A stretch of 64,000 nt of DNA from the NCBI RefSeq assembly GCF_028464225.1, contig NZ_JAQPCN010000003.1, positions 248,001 through 312,000 on the forward strand, read 5' to 3'. Below the pieces are notes generated by a model that searched no databases, was not told the DNA's origin, and was given only the letters and a program-made list of their open reading frames with translations. Numbering within the stretch: the first letter of the stretch is position 1; each line of letters begins with the position of its first letter. Below are positions 9,152-19,816 of this stretch, one piece after another. The DNA is from Zeaxanthinibacter sp. PT1. Lineage in GTDB: Bacteria > Bacteroidota > Bacteroidia > Flavobacteriales > Flavobacteriaceae. The translations under genes were made by a program, and so were the position numbers.

Positions 9152-10021
9152 TTAGACGTCACAGATCCCTATTCCCTGTGCGAGAGAAGAAATTTTGTCC
9201 TCCCTGGACGGAATAAACTCCTGTGCCACGTGACCCCTAAAGCCGGTTTCAACAATTGCTCTCATGATCGCCGGGTAATACAATTCCTGGGTTTCATCTA
9301 TTTCGTGCCTCCCCGGGTTGCCACCCGTATGATAATGCCCTATGTACTGGTGATGCTCCCGGATATTCCGGATCACATCGCCCTCCATGATCTGCATGTG
9401 GTAAATATCGTATAGCAACTTAAAATGATCCGAGTTGAGTTCCTTACAAAGAGCGACTCCCCAGGAAGTATGATCGCACATATAATCTTTGTGATCCACC
9501 TTAGAATTCAATAATTCCATTTGTAAAACCACCCCGTTCTTTTCCGCAATCGGCACTAGTTTGGACAAGCCTTTAACACAATTCGCAAGGCCTTCTTTAT
9601 CAGTCATTCCCCGCCGGTTACCACTAAAGCAAATCAGGTTGGTGTACCCGGCATCCGCTACTTTTGGAATCATTTCAGAATACCGCTTCAGTAGTTCGGG
9701 ATGGTACTTGGGGTCGTTAAAACCTTCGGTCAGACTGATTTCAGCTCCCCAGCACATCGATGCGTGTATACCGTGCTTTTTAAGTAAAGGCCAGTCTTGC
9801 GGCCCCACTAGGTCTATAGCCTGTACGCCCAGTTTATTTAATTCGCCCAGGAAAGAATCCAGGGGTATGCTTTCATAACACCAATAGCAGGCGCTATGGT
9901 TAATATTGCCTTTTAATTCCGGGTTTTGCTTTTTATCCTCTGTGGATCCGTAGACCTTCTGGTAAGCGAGCATACCGGCCGATGCGGCGAGAGAGGCTCC
10001 GAGGAATTTCCTTCTTTTCAT
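9152..10021 (-). CDS. Exported TIM-barrel sugar isomerase, hydroxypyruvate-isomerase-like
   Basis: The 289-residue product starts at 10021 (MKRRKFLGASLAASAG); a longer frame to 10117 exists, but the 10021 start gives a clean export signal resembling a Tat leader (RRKFLG). The mature part is an AP-endonuclease-2-type TIM barrel (xylose isomerase-like superfamily): LQMELLNSKVDH, LLYDIYHMQIMEGD, IGHYHTGGNPGRHE and a C-terminal QEFIPS, with the His, Glu and Asp residues used for a divalent metal in this superfamily. The closest named family is hydroxypyruvate isomerase (Hyi). Export would be unusual for Hyi itself, so the substrate is probably another sugar or ketoacid. Confidence 0.8.
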   Translation of the reverse strand: MKRRKFLGASLAASAGMLAYQKVYGSTEDKKQNPELKGNINHSACYWCYESIPLDSFLGELNKLGVQAIDLVGPQDWPLLKKHGIHASMCWGAEISLTEGFNDPKYHPELLKRYSEMIPKVADAGYTNLICFSGNRRGMTDKEGLANCVKGLSKLVPIAEKNGVVLQMELLNSKVDHKDYMCDHTSWGVALCKELNSDHFKLLYDIYHMQIMEGDVIRNIREHHQYIGHYHTGGNPGRHEIDETQELYYPAIMRAIVETGFRGHVAQEFIPSREDKISSLAQGIGICDV

Positions 10022-10041
10022 ATCAGCTATATTAATTGTTT

Positions 10042-10049
10042 TAAAGATA
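10042..10049 (-). promoter_or_regulatory. Possible -7 box of the isomerase gene
   Basis: On the minus strand TATCTTTA lies 20 nt upstream of the ATG at 10021. A TTTTG about 20 nt further upstream could serve as the -33 element. One mismatch to TAnnTTTG. Confidence 0.35.
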
Positions 10050-10213
10050 CTGGTTTTTAGTAAAGACAAAATTTTAATCAAACATGCTCTGGTAAATAGT
10101 GATATTGCGCCCAGCAAAATCTAACGGCTGCGATCATTTTCTGTAAGGATCCGGAACTTCTCCTTTCCTGAGAATTTCCCGCTGGATAGCCTGTGATTTC
10201 TTACAGCATTTCG

Positions 10214-10221
10214 TACTTTTG
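10214..10221 (+). promoter_or_regulatory. pyrG -7 box
   Basis: TACTTTTG is a perfect TAnnTTTG match, 24 nt before the pyrG ATG. No clear -33 TTTG was seen at the expected distance. Confidence 0.5.
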
Positions 10222-10236
10222 TATCCCGTAACATAA

Positions 10237-11883
<1,647 letters not shown>

Positions 11884-11975
11884 ACCGCGCAAGACGGCAT
11901 ATATTTGCAAACCTTAATTTTTAAGAACCCAGGCTGGAAATAAAACAGCCCGGAATTTTTACACAGATCATTCCC

Positions 11976-13823
11976 ATGGAAGAAAAGAAACTGGATATCA
12001 ACTCGATCATCGGCTTTGTGCTGATCTTTGGAATCCTCATATTTTGGTTCTACCAGAGCCAGCCCACTCCGGAAGAGGTAGAGGCCCAGAAGGCGGAACA
12101 AGCTAAGATTGAAGCAGCAGCAGAGCAGGAAAAGGCTGCCGCTGCTGAGGTGACACCCCAGGAGACCATGCCGGTTTTACGCGATTCTGCAGACCTGGCA
12201 GCCTATAAGAATAGTGTAGGAGGCTTCGGCTTTACCGATGCAAAAGAAGGTACGACCGTCCTGGAGAATGAGTTGGTACGTCTGGAAGTCAGTAACCTTG
12301 GAGGGCAGATCACTGAGGCGGTACTGAAGAAATTTGTAACCTATGATTCCGTTCCGGTGTACCTGGTAAAGGATGGCAATGCTTCATTTGGATTGAATTT
12401 TACCACGACAGACCAGCGTGCCATAAATACACAAAAATTATATTTTGAGCCCAGCCTGAGCAAGAATGGAGAAAACCAGGTGCTTTCGATGAAGGCCAAA
12501 GTGGGTCCGGACCGTTACCTGGAATACCGGTACGAGTTAAAACCCAATGACTACCTGCTCGATTTTAATATTCGGTCCCGAGGCATGAGTGGGATCTTTG
12601 ATAAAAACCAACCCATTCAGTTAGATTGGAGGGTGAAAGGTATCCGCCATAATAAGAGTATACAGTACGGTAACAGGTACACAAGGTTGACGTATAACCA
12701 CGACGATGGTAATATCAGTAAACTATCCGAAAGCAGTGATGACGATGATATTGAAGAAGATATCAAATGGCTCTCTTACCGGCAACATTTCTTCAGCACC
12801 ATATTGGCGACAGATAACCACTTTAAGACTGCTGAGCTCCGCTCTGAAAACCTTGTGGAGGAAGAAAGTCCTGAAGAACATTTTACGAAATTATTTAGCA
12901 CCTCTGCTCCCCTGGAGCTCGAAGGTGGTGAGCTGTCCTATGCCATGAACTGGTATTACGGACCTACCGATGTTGATGTACTGGAACACTATGAAGAATT
13001 AGGCCTTGCAGATTCTATCCCCTTCGGATGGGGAATCTTCGGGTGGATCAACCGTTATGTGTTCACACCATTCTACGGCTTCCTGAGTTCCTTCCTACCC
13101 TTTGGTATCGCTATCGTAGTAATGACCATACTGGTGCGTTTACTCATGTCACCGGTAACCTACAAGTCTTACCTTTCACAGGCCAAGATGAAAGTACTTA
13201 AACCGGAGATCACAGAACTGGGAGAGAAGTACAAGGATAACGCGATGAAAAAGCAGCAGGAAACCATGAAGCTGTACAATAAAGCGGGGGTTAGCCCTAT
13301 GAGTGGTTGTGTACCTGCGCTGCTGCAGCTGCCGATCTTCTATGCCCTGTTCATGTTTTTCCCAACCTCTTTTGCCCTGCGCCAGAAATCATTCTTATGG
13401 GCAGAAGATCTTTCGTCCTATGATACGGTGGCACAATTGCCTTTCACTATCCCGTTTTACGGGGACCACGTAAGCTTATTCCCAATCCTGGCGTCTGTAG
13501 CCATCTTTTTCTATATGATGATGACTACAGGGCAGAATATGCAGACGCAGCCCGGTATGCCGAACATGAAGTTTATCATGTACCTCTCCCCGCTGATGAT
13601 GTTGTTCTTCTTTAACAACTATGCGAGTGGTCTGAGTTTATACTACTTTGTATCTAACCTGATTACCATTTTCATCATGCTTGCGATTAAAAACTTTATC
13701 CTGGATGAAGAGAAGATCCATGCTCAGATTCAGGAGAATAAGAAGAAACCGAAGAAAGAGAACAAGTTCCAGCGAAAAATGCGCGAAATGATGGAGCAGG
13801 CAGAACAGCAGAAGAAAAAATAG
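11976..13823 (+). CDS. yidC: Membrane protein insertase YidC
   Basis: The 615-residue protein inserts and folds inner-membrane proteins alone or with Sec. A first transmembrane helix (about residues 8-24, IIGFVLIFGILIFWFY) is followed by a charged linker and a large periplasmic beta-domain (about 75-330). The conserved insertase core runs from about 355 to 570, including the PVTYKSYLSQAKMKVLKPE segment and several hydrophobic helices. The Lys/Glu-rich tail (about 575-615) is the positively charged C-terminus seen in many YidC proteins and could contact ribosomes. A terminator follows directly. Confidence 0.97.
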   Translation: MEEKKLDINSIIGFVLIFGILIFWFYQSQPTPEEVEAQKAEQAKIEAAAEQEKAAAAEVTPQETMPVLRDSADLAAYKNSVGGFGFTDAKEGTTVLENELVRLEVSNLGGQITEAVLKKFVTYDSVPVYLVKDGNASFGLNFTTTDQRAINTQKLYFEPSLSKNGENQVLSMKAKVGPDRYLEYRYELKPNDYLLDFNIRSRGMSGIFDKNQPIQLDWRVKGIRHNKSIQYGNRYTRLTYNHDDGNISKLSESSDDDDIEEDIKWLSYRQHFFSTILATDNHFKTAELRSENLVEEESPEEHFTKLFSTSAPLELEGGELSYAMNWYYGPTDVDVLEHYEELGLADSIPFGWGIFGWINRYVFTPFYGFLSSFLPFGIAIVVMTILVRLLMSPVTYKSYLSQAKMKVLKPEITELGEKYKDNAMKKQQETMKLYNKAGVSPMSGCVPALLQLPIFYALFMFFPTSFALRQKSFLWAEDLSSYDTVAQLPFTIPFYGDHVSLFPILASVAIFFYMMMTTGQNMQTQPGMPNMKFIMYLSPLMMLFFFNNYASGLSLYYFVSNLITIFIMLAIKNFILDEEKIHAQIQENKKKPKKENKFQRKMREMMEQAEQQKKK

Positions 13824-14148
13824 GATACCAACCATCCCGGGAATAGGGCATTCCAAATTGGTGCCGGGATGGTATTTTAACGAGAAAGCTTTCCTTTTGT
13901 CGAAATTACCTTGCTGTTTGCTAAAACTTGTTAAAAAAATGTGAACTTTCTTTGAAAGGTGTTGATTATCAGTGCCTGAAATGACAATTAAGAGAGTATG
14001 GATTAATTAGACGCTTCTATAAGACTGACAGAAGTTTACATTTTATTGAAATTCGTTTCTCATTGTTATTAAATGATCCCCACTTCATTTAATGAACAAT
14101 TACCCATATTATGCTCTGGTATAGTTTAAAAACAATCACAACTATACT
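13824..14148. other. 325-nt intergenic region after yidC
   Basis: It begins with the yidC terminator. The remainder is AT-rich and leads into the secreted repeat protein. No clean TAnnTTTG box was seen close to the ATG at 14149 and no ORF is convincing. Confidence 0.5.
13831..13873 (+). terminator. yidC terminator
   Basis: A perfect 10-bp stem (ACCATCCCGG 13831-13840 / CCGGGATGGT 13864-13873) encloses a 23-nt loop and is followed by ATTTT. It sits 7 nt after the yidC stop. Confidence 0.7.
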
Positions 14149-16821
14149 ATGAGAACCACTTCATTTTCACCCATCAAAAACTGTTACATCTCTCTTTTAT
14201 TATCCATTTTTACAATGGTTAGTATCTATGCAAATAGATTCGATAGCAGTATAAACTCAGACATTAATGGTGGGATAGAATTCTTTGTATTTACTGAAAA
14301 TAATTCTGCTGGTACTTATTGGACCGCGGATACCGGTAGCTTTTTATTATCCGGCTACGATAACCAAATATTTGCGCCCCTTAGTGTAAAAATCAGGGAC
14401 TATTGCCATGTAGACTGTCATGGGGGAGATAATGCACATGCCACCGCCGAAGCTAATGGCGGAGTTGCGCCCTATACCTATTTATGGAGCAATGGGTCGA
14501 CCGATCATAAACTCACAGGGCTTACCGCCGGTACTTACGGGGTCACTGTTACTGATGCCCTTGGCGCCAAGGTCAGTTGCGAAGTGGTGATCAAAGAGCC
14601 TGAAAAGTTGACGCACAATATTGAGAAATTATCAGATGCCAGTGGTCCTGGTGAAGCAGACGGTTCTGCAAAGGTAACTCCTTTCGGGGGCACCAAACCC
14701 TATACATATTTATGGGATAATGGTGAAACCACTGCAACGGCTACAGGTTTGACGCCTGGCACACACAGCGTAGTTGTCACAGACAAAAATGGATGCACGG
14801 TCAGTTGTACGATTTATATTGGTATGGACGAACCAAGGGAAGAAGAAATATGCGACGGTATTGACAACGACGGAGATGGTGTTGTTGATGAAAACTTTGC
14901 AGATTCTGATAATGATGGTATAGCTGACTGTGTGGATGACTGTGATGATAGAATAGATATTGACGGGGATAACATCCCGGATTGCGTGGATGATTGTGAT
15001 GATAGAATAGATACTGACGGTGATAACATCCCGGATTGTATAGATGATTGTGATGATACGGTTGACACTGACGGTGATAATATCCCGGATTGCAGAGACG
15101 ATTGCGATGATACGATTGACACTGACGGTGATAACATCCCGGACTGCATAGACGATTGCGATGATACTATTGACACTGACGGTGATAACATCCCGGATTG
15201 TTTGGATGATTGCGATGATACGATTGACACTGACGGTGATAATATCCCGGACTGCGTAGATGATTGTGATGATACGATTGACACTGACGGTGATAACATC
15301 CCGGATTGTATAGACGATTGCGATGATACAATTGACACAGATGGTGATAATATCCCGGACTGCATAGACGATTGCGATGATACAATTGACACAGATGGTG
15401 ATAATATCCCGGACTGCATAGACGATTGCGATGATACGATTGACACTGACGGTGATAATATCCCGGACTGCGTAGATGATTGTGATGATACGATTGACAC
15501 TGACGGTGATAACATCCCGGATTGTATAGACGATTGCGATGATACTATTGACACTGACGGTGATAACATCCCGGATTGTTTGGATGATTGCGATGATACG
15601 ATTGACACTGACGGTGATAACATCCCGGATTGTATAGACGATTGCGATGATACTATTGACACTGACGGTGATAACATCCCGGATTGTTTGGATGATTGCA
15701 ATGATACGATTGACACTGACGGTGATAACATCCCGGATTGTGTGGATGATTGCGATGATACGATTGACACTGACGGTGATAACATCCCGGATTGCGTAGA
15801 TGATTGTGATGATACTATAGATACCGACGGTGATGGTATTTCGGATTGTGATGATTATGAAGAATGCGATGGTTTGGACAATGATGGGGATGGACAGATT
15901 GATGAAGGTCTGGATTGCGAGGAGGTTTGTGATGGATTAGATAACGACGGGGATGGTGAGATTGACGAAGGCCTGGATTGTGTAGAACTCTGTGACGGTG
16001 TTGATAATGATGGTGACGGTATGATTGATGAAGGATATGATCTGGATAATGACGGCAGAGCGGACTGTGAGGATGACGAATTTGATCCTCCTTCACCTTG
16101 TGGTGAGACGGCCTATGCCAGGGATCCAGACAATGCAAGGTGTTTCCAACAAGATGGTTTCGCTAACTGGGGATGGACCAACAGCATTACAGAAGGAAAC
16201 ACTTATAGGATGGAAATGTATTCGGGTGCGGCAAATTGCGATTATGTAAACAATGGATGGTTTATCGGCTATGCTACGGTGATCTATGAAAATGGAAAAG
16301 TGACTGTTGCCATACAGCTATTCCCGGGGGTAACCATGACCGAAGCACAAGTATATATTGGCACTGCTATGTATCCTGAGAAAAACGGCAATCCTACTGT
16401 GGGGCCAGGTCAATATCCCTACAAAGCGGAGGACCTGGAGGGAGGCGACCGTATTAATTATACATTTGAGCCAGATACAGTGTTCAGTGGTCCTTTATAT
16501 GTAATTGTACATGCTACTACCTGCAGTGCCCAATATGCAAATGATGATAAATTAGAGGTTATGGGCACCAAAGCCACGGTATTTCAGAACCAGGTTCAAC
16601 AGGTGTTAAGCTTAGACCTGGATATCCAATATGAATCTTCAGTAAATGTACATTTTCAAGATCTGGATGGAAGAATGATAAAGCGACCGGCCGTCCAAAG
16701 AGTTAGCCCAGGACTCAACCGCCTGAATTATAACCTGAGTGGTTTGCCCTCCCGGATCATGCTGATGAACATCTATACCGAAAGAGAGATTATACACAAG
16801 AAAGTGCTCTATCGGGAGTAG
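14149..16821 (+). CDS. Large secreted repeat protein: SprB repeats, calcium-binding-type DxDxDG repeats, T9SS-like C-terminus
   Basis: The 890-residue protein begins with a hydrophobic export signal (about 1-28). Two SprB repeats span about 85-150 and 153-225 (PYTYLWSNGSTD..., PYTYLWDNGETT...). Next come a MopE-like CDGIDNDGDGVVDE unit and 17 tandem 18-residue units of the type DDCDDTIDTDGDNIPDC (residues 262-567), which resemble thrombospondin type 3 repeats: each has a DxDxDG calcium loop and two cysteines. Three further CDGxDNDGDGxxDE units follow. A globular domain (about 660-800) precedes a C-terminal 75-residue part (VNVHFQDLDGRMIKR... LSGLP) that looks like a divergent type A sorting domain of the type IX system. 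Expected location: cell surface or released, probably adhesion or matrix. The ligand is unknown. Confidence 0.85.
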   Translation: MRTTSFSPIKNCYISLLLSIFTMVSIYANRFDSSINSDINGGIEFFVFTENNSAGTYWTADTGSFLLSGYDNQIFAPLSVKIRDYCHVDCHGGDNAHATAEANGGVAPYTYLWSNGSTDHKLTGLTAGTYGVTVTDALGAKVSCEVVIKEPEKLTHNIEKLSDASGPGEADGSAKVTPFGGTKPYTYLWDNGETTATATGLTPGTHSVVVTDKNGCTVSCTIYIGMDEPREEEICDGIDNDGDGVVDENFADSDNDGIADCVDDCDDRIDIDGDNIPDCVDDCDDRIDTDGDNIPDCIDDCDDTVDTDGDNIPDCRDDCDDTIDTDGDNIPDCIDDCDDTIDTDGDNIPDCLDDCDDTIDTDGDNIPDCVDDCDDTIDTDGDNIPDCIDDCDDTIDTDGDNIPDCIDDCDDTIDTDGDNIPDCIDDCDDTIDTDGDNIPDCVDDCDDTIDTDGDNIPDCIDDCDDTIDTDGDNIPDCLDDCDDTIDTDGDNIPDCIDDCDDTIDTDGDNIPDCLDDCNDTIDTDGDNIPDCVDDCDDTIDTDGDNIPDCVDDCDDTIDTDGDGISDCDDYEECDGLDNDGDGQIDEGLDCEEVCDGLDNDGDGEIDEGLDCVELCDGVDNDGDGMIDEGYDLDNDGRADCEDDEFDPPSPCGETAYARDPDNARCFQQDGFANWGWTNSITEGNTYRMEMYSGAANCDYVNNGWFIGYATVIYENGKVTVAIQLFPGVTMTEAQVYIGTAMYPEKNGNPTVGPGQYPYKAEDLEGGDRINYTFEPDTVFSGPLYVIVHATTCSAQYANDDKLEVMGTKATVFQNQVQQVLSLDLDIQYESSVNVHFQDLDGRMIKRPAVQRVSPGLNRLNYNLSGLPSRIMLMNIYTEREIIHKKVLYRE
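14932..15849 (+). repeat. Seventeen tandem 54-bp in-frame repeats
   Basis: Units start at 14932 and recur every 54 bp to 15849, all in frame. The first codon of each unit varies (Val, Ile, Leu, Arg) and the rest is nearly fixed. Units 8 and 9 are identical; units 7 and 11 are identical; units 12-13 (15526-15633) and 14-15 (15634-15741) differ by one base (GAT to AAT). This shows recent segmental duplication. Confidence 0.97.
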
Positions 16822-16844
16822 ATGTAAATAAAAATAATCTAAAA

Positions 16845-16868
16845 AAAGCTCCCCGATTGGGGAGCTTT
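16845..16868 (+). terminator. Terminator of the repeat-protein gene
   Basis: A perfect 10-bp stem (AAAGCTCCCC / GGGGAGCTTT) encloses a 4-nt loop, 23 nt after the stop codon. The A/T flanks make it usable in both directions. Confidence 0.75.
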
Positions 16869-17390
16869 CCGTTTAGATAGTAGGTTATGTTTGATCAGAT
16901 TTGGAGTGTCAAATATGGGTCTTTATCAAGGACGGGCAAAAAGATAGTTGTCAAGCGACAATTTTTGTATGCTAATCCGCTGATTACTGATGTCTGGCGA
17001 AAAGCTTTTCGTAACTATTGGAAATTTATTAAAAATACCATAGAGCAATGGAAGAGATTTTGCTGATAAAATCAATTTTACATTGGAAAACAGGAGGGCT
17101 AGAGGTTGTCTATGACCACTTGTGGAAGAGCACTTTGACTATACTGTGAACTACCCCGTTACGCGCGATCGTATAGGCTGTTCTTAGGTCAGGTTAGTGC
17201 CGGTGGTATTCTTAATGAAGACGACTTTCCTAACGATAACCACGGTTACAGAATCGCCTTGGAAGATCTCTATCACCTGGCAGTTGTGTGAATTATGCGG
17301 CAACTCCGGTTATCAACTATTTTTAAAAGGTCTATTTCACTTCAATGAGGTGAATCTTATCTATATCTTAAAAGCATGGTGATGCGGGCC

Positions 17391-17406
17391 TATTTTTGTA
17401 TTTTTG
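17391..17406 (+). promoter_or_regulatory. Two abutting -7 boxes before mnmA
   Basis: TATTTTTG occurs twice in direct succession (17391-17398 and 17399-17406), both perfect TAnnTTTG matches. The second ends 7 nt before the mnmA ATG at 17414. Confidence 0.55.
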
Positions 17407-17413
17407 CCCGGTT

Positions 17414-18613
17414 ATGAGCAGCAAGAAAAAAGTAGTGGTCGGGCTATCAGGGGGTGTGGACTCCAGTGTTGCCGCATACCTGTTAAAAGAACAGGGATAT
17501 GAGGTCATCGGCTTGTTTATGAAGAACTGGCATGATGATTCTGTGACGATCTCTAAAGAATGTCCCTGGTTAGAAGACAGTAACGACGCACTGATCGTGG
17601 CCGAGAAGCTGGGAATCCCTTTCCAGACGGTAGACTTGAGTGAGGAGTACAAAGAACGGATCGTGGACTACATGTTTGCCGAATACGAAAAGGGCCGTAC
17701 GCCTAACCCGGATGTATTGTGCAACAGGGAGATCAAGTTTGATGTTTTTTTGAAGATCGCCTTACAACTGGGAGCCGATTATGTCGCAACAGGTCACTAT
17801 TGTCGTAAAGAGACTACCATAGATGAAAAGGGTAATCCGGTACATCATCTGCTGGCCGGAAAGGATCCTAATAAGGACCAATCCTATTTCCTCTGCCAGT
17901 TATCCCAGGAACAATTGTCAAAGACCTTATTCCCGGTTGGGGAATTATTAAAGCCCGAAGTTAGGCAGATCGCGGCCGAGAACAAACTGGTAACCGCTGA
18001 TAAGAAAGATTCGCAAGGGCTGTGTTTTATCGGGAAAGTCAGGCTCCCCGATTTCCTGCAGCAGAAATTAAAACCGAAAAAAGGGGTTATCGTAGAGGTA
18101 CCCGGGAATGCGCCGCAGTACCAACAGGCCATGCCTAATTTTTCAAATAAACGTGAAGAACTGGCTTTTTACTCAGAGAAGCCCGTGTACCACAAAGAGG
18201 ATGGGAAGATCGTCGGGGAACACCAGGGTGCTCATTATTTTACGAAAGGGCAACGAAAAGGATTAGATGTGGGTGGTACTAAAGAACCCTTATTTGTAAT
18301 TGAAACTGATGTAGAGGAGAACGTTATTTACACCGGGCAGGGAAAAGGACATCCCGGGCTGTACCGGCGTACCCTCTTTGTCACCGATGACGAATTGCAC
18401 TGGGTGCGCACTGACCTTTCCTTAAAACCCGATCAAACCATGGAGGTGGAAGCGAGAATTCGCTACCGACAACCGCTGCAACATGCTACCCTCTATAAAA
18501 TTGAAGGCGGGCTCTATGTAGATTTCAATACTCCCCAGACTTCGATCACCGAAGGGCAGTTTGTCGCCTGGTACTCAGGGGAAGAATTGATAGGTTCCGG
18601 GGTTATATCCTAG
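17414..18613 (+). CDS. mnmA: tRNA-specific 2-thiouridylase MnmA
   Basis: The 399-residue enzyme activates the wobble uridine of tRNA-Lys, -Glu and -Gln with ATP and inserts sulfur. The pyrophosphatase loop SGGVDSS lies near the N-terminus. The two catalytic cysteines are Cys103 (LCNREIKF) and Cys204 (LCFIGK). I take the ATG at 17414 (MSSKKK) as the start; the in-frame start at 17396 lies inside the promoter boxes. A C-terminal beta-barrel domain of normal length is present. Neighbours give no functional hint. Confidence 0.95.
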   Translation: MSSKKKVVVGLSGGVDSSVAAYLLKEQGYEVIGLFMKNWHDDSVTISKECPWLEDSNDALIVAEKLGIPFQTVDLSEEYKERIVDYMFAEYEKGRTPNPDVLCNREIKFDVFLKIALQLGADYVATGHYCRKETTIDEKGNPVHHLLAGKDPNKDQSYFLCQLSQEQLSKTLFPVGELLKPEVRQIAAENKLVTADKKDSQGLCFIGKVRLPDFLQQKLKPKKGVIVEVPGNAPQYQQAMPNFSNKREELAFYSEKPVYHKEDGKIVGEHQGAHYFTKGQRKGLDVGGTKEPLFVIETDVEENVIYTGQGKGHPGLYRRTLFVTDDELHWVRTDLSLKPDQTMEVEARIRYRQPLQHATLYKIEGGLYVDFNTPQTSITEGQFVAWYSGEELIGSGVIS

Positions 18614-18753
18614 ATCCTGGTATAAATTCAAGGGGATGAGAAGTATCCATTTTCCCGGAAAAAACTATTTTTAGTGCAATTGTATGTGTTCCATCTTAGA
18701 GAGCCATAGGTTGCACTTATTTTTTTATAAAGATTAAACTACAGAAGCGAGAA

Positions 18754-19695
18754 ATGCAGAACAGGATTACTGAACTCTTCCATATAGAATACCCCATTAT
18801 ACAGGCCGGAATGGTGTGGGCCAGTGGATGGCGCCTGGCTTCGGCCGTCTCCAATGCCGGCGGACTTGGTCTTTTAGGAGCCGGGAGTATGTACCCGGAA
18901 ATATTACGAGAACATATTCAAAAATGCCAGGGAGCTACTTCAAAACCATTTGGAGTGAATGTCCCCTTATTATACCCGGATATTCAAAAGTTGATGGAGG
19001 TGATCGTGGAAGAGGGGGTGAAGATCGTTTTTACATCGGCAGGAAATCCCGCGACCTGGACCTCCTTCCTGAAAGAAAAAGGAATTACCGTAGTGCATGT
19101 GGTCAGCAGCGTTAAATTTGCCTTGAAATCACAGCAGGTAGGGGTGGACGCCATTGTGGCCGAAGGATTTGAGGCCGGGGGGCATAACGGGCGTGATGAG
19201 ACTACCACCCTGACCCTAATTCCGGCCGTAAAGGAAAAGATCGATATCCCATTGATCGCTGCAGGGGGAATTGGCGATGGGCGAGCCATGCTCGCCGCCA
19301 TGATTCTCGGAGCAGATGGGGTACAGGTGGGCAGCAGGTTTGTGGCCAGTGAAGAAGCCTCTTCTCATCCCGCCTTTAAAAAGATGGTGGTCGATGCCAA
19401 AGAGGGGGATACCCTTCTGACCCTTAAAGAGCTAGCCCCGGTGCGCCTACTTAAGAACAAGTTCTTTAACGATATTCAAGAGGCCTACGCGCGGGGAGCC
19501 AGTGTGGATGACCTAAAATCATTGCTCGGCAGGGCCAGGGCCAAGAAAGGTATGTTTGAAGGAGACCTGGAGGAAGGGGAACTGGAGATCGGCCAGGTAT
19601 CGGCCACCATACATGATATTCGACCGGCCGCTGATATTGTAAAGCGAATGATGGAGGAATTCCGACAAGCGCAAAAACAAACAGCCTTACTGTAA
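18754..19695 (+). CDS. Nitronate monooxygenase / FabK-like FMN enzyme
   Basis: The 313-residue TIM-barrel flavoprotein matches the NMO (2-nitropropane dioxygenase) family: IIQAGMVWASG at the N-terminus, the AEGFEAGGHNG segment carrying the catalytic-type histidine, and the phosphate-binding IAAGGIGDGR plus GADGVQVGSRF. The family oxidises alkyl nitronates; FabK enoyl-ACP reductases share the fold, and the two are hard to separate by eye. Gene context is neutral. The 140-nt upstream region holds no clear promoter box. Confidence 0.85.
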   Translation: MQNRITELFHIEYPIIQAGMVWASGWRLASAVSNAGGLGLLGAGSMYPEILREHIQKCQGATSKPFGVNVPLLYPDIQKLMEVIVEEGVKIVFTSAGNPATWTSFLKEKGITVVHVVSSVKFALKSQQVGVDAIVAEGFEAGGHNGRDETTTLTLIPAVKEKIDIPLIAAGGIGDGRAMLAAMILGADGVQVGSRFVASEEASSHPAFKKMVVDAKEGDTLLTLKELAPVRLLKNKFFNDIQEAYARGASVDDLKSLLGRARAKKGMFEGDLEEGELEIGQVSATIHDIRPAADIVKRMMEEFRQAQKQTALL

Positions 19696-19772
19696 TGCTG
19701 TTCTTCGTATTAACTTTGGATATTTAAGGTGTTAAGCTGATTTCAGTCATTTTATAGAGGTGTAACAGGTGA

Positions 19773-19780
19773 TACTTTTG
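19773..19780 (+). promoter_or_regulatory. -7 box of the hsp20 gene
   Basis: TACTTTTG is a perfect TAnnTTTG match 36 nt before the ATG at 19817. Confidence 0.5.
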
Positions 19781-19816
19781 TTTTGCTATAAAATGTAATC
19801 CTTAACACATAATATC

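Larger units (their letters stand above)
16822..17413. other. 592-nt region without an intact gene
   Basis: It starts with a terminator for the repeat protein and ends with the mnmA promoter. Between them, 17116-17291 contains two adjacent open stretches in different frames that together read like a protein fragment (see findings). The ORF at 17197-17382 lies in a third frame and looks non-coding. Nothing else was recognised. Confidence 0.5.

Noticed and set aside
14814-15785. Long minus-strand ORF (323 codons) opposite the repeat array
   Set aside because: It is produced by the in-frame 54-bp repeats on the plus strand; the translation is a monotonous Ser/Gln-rich periodic string with no start context.
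14932-15849. CRISPR-like regular repeats
   Set aside because: The units are contiguous without unique spacers and stay in frame inside a coding sequence; no cas genes are near.
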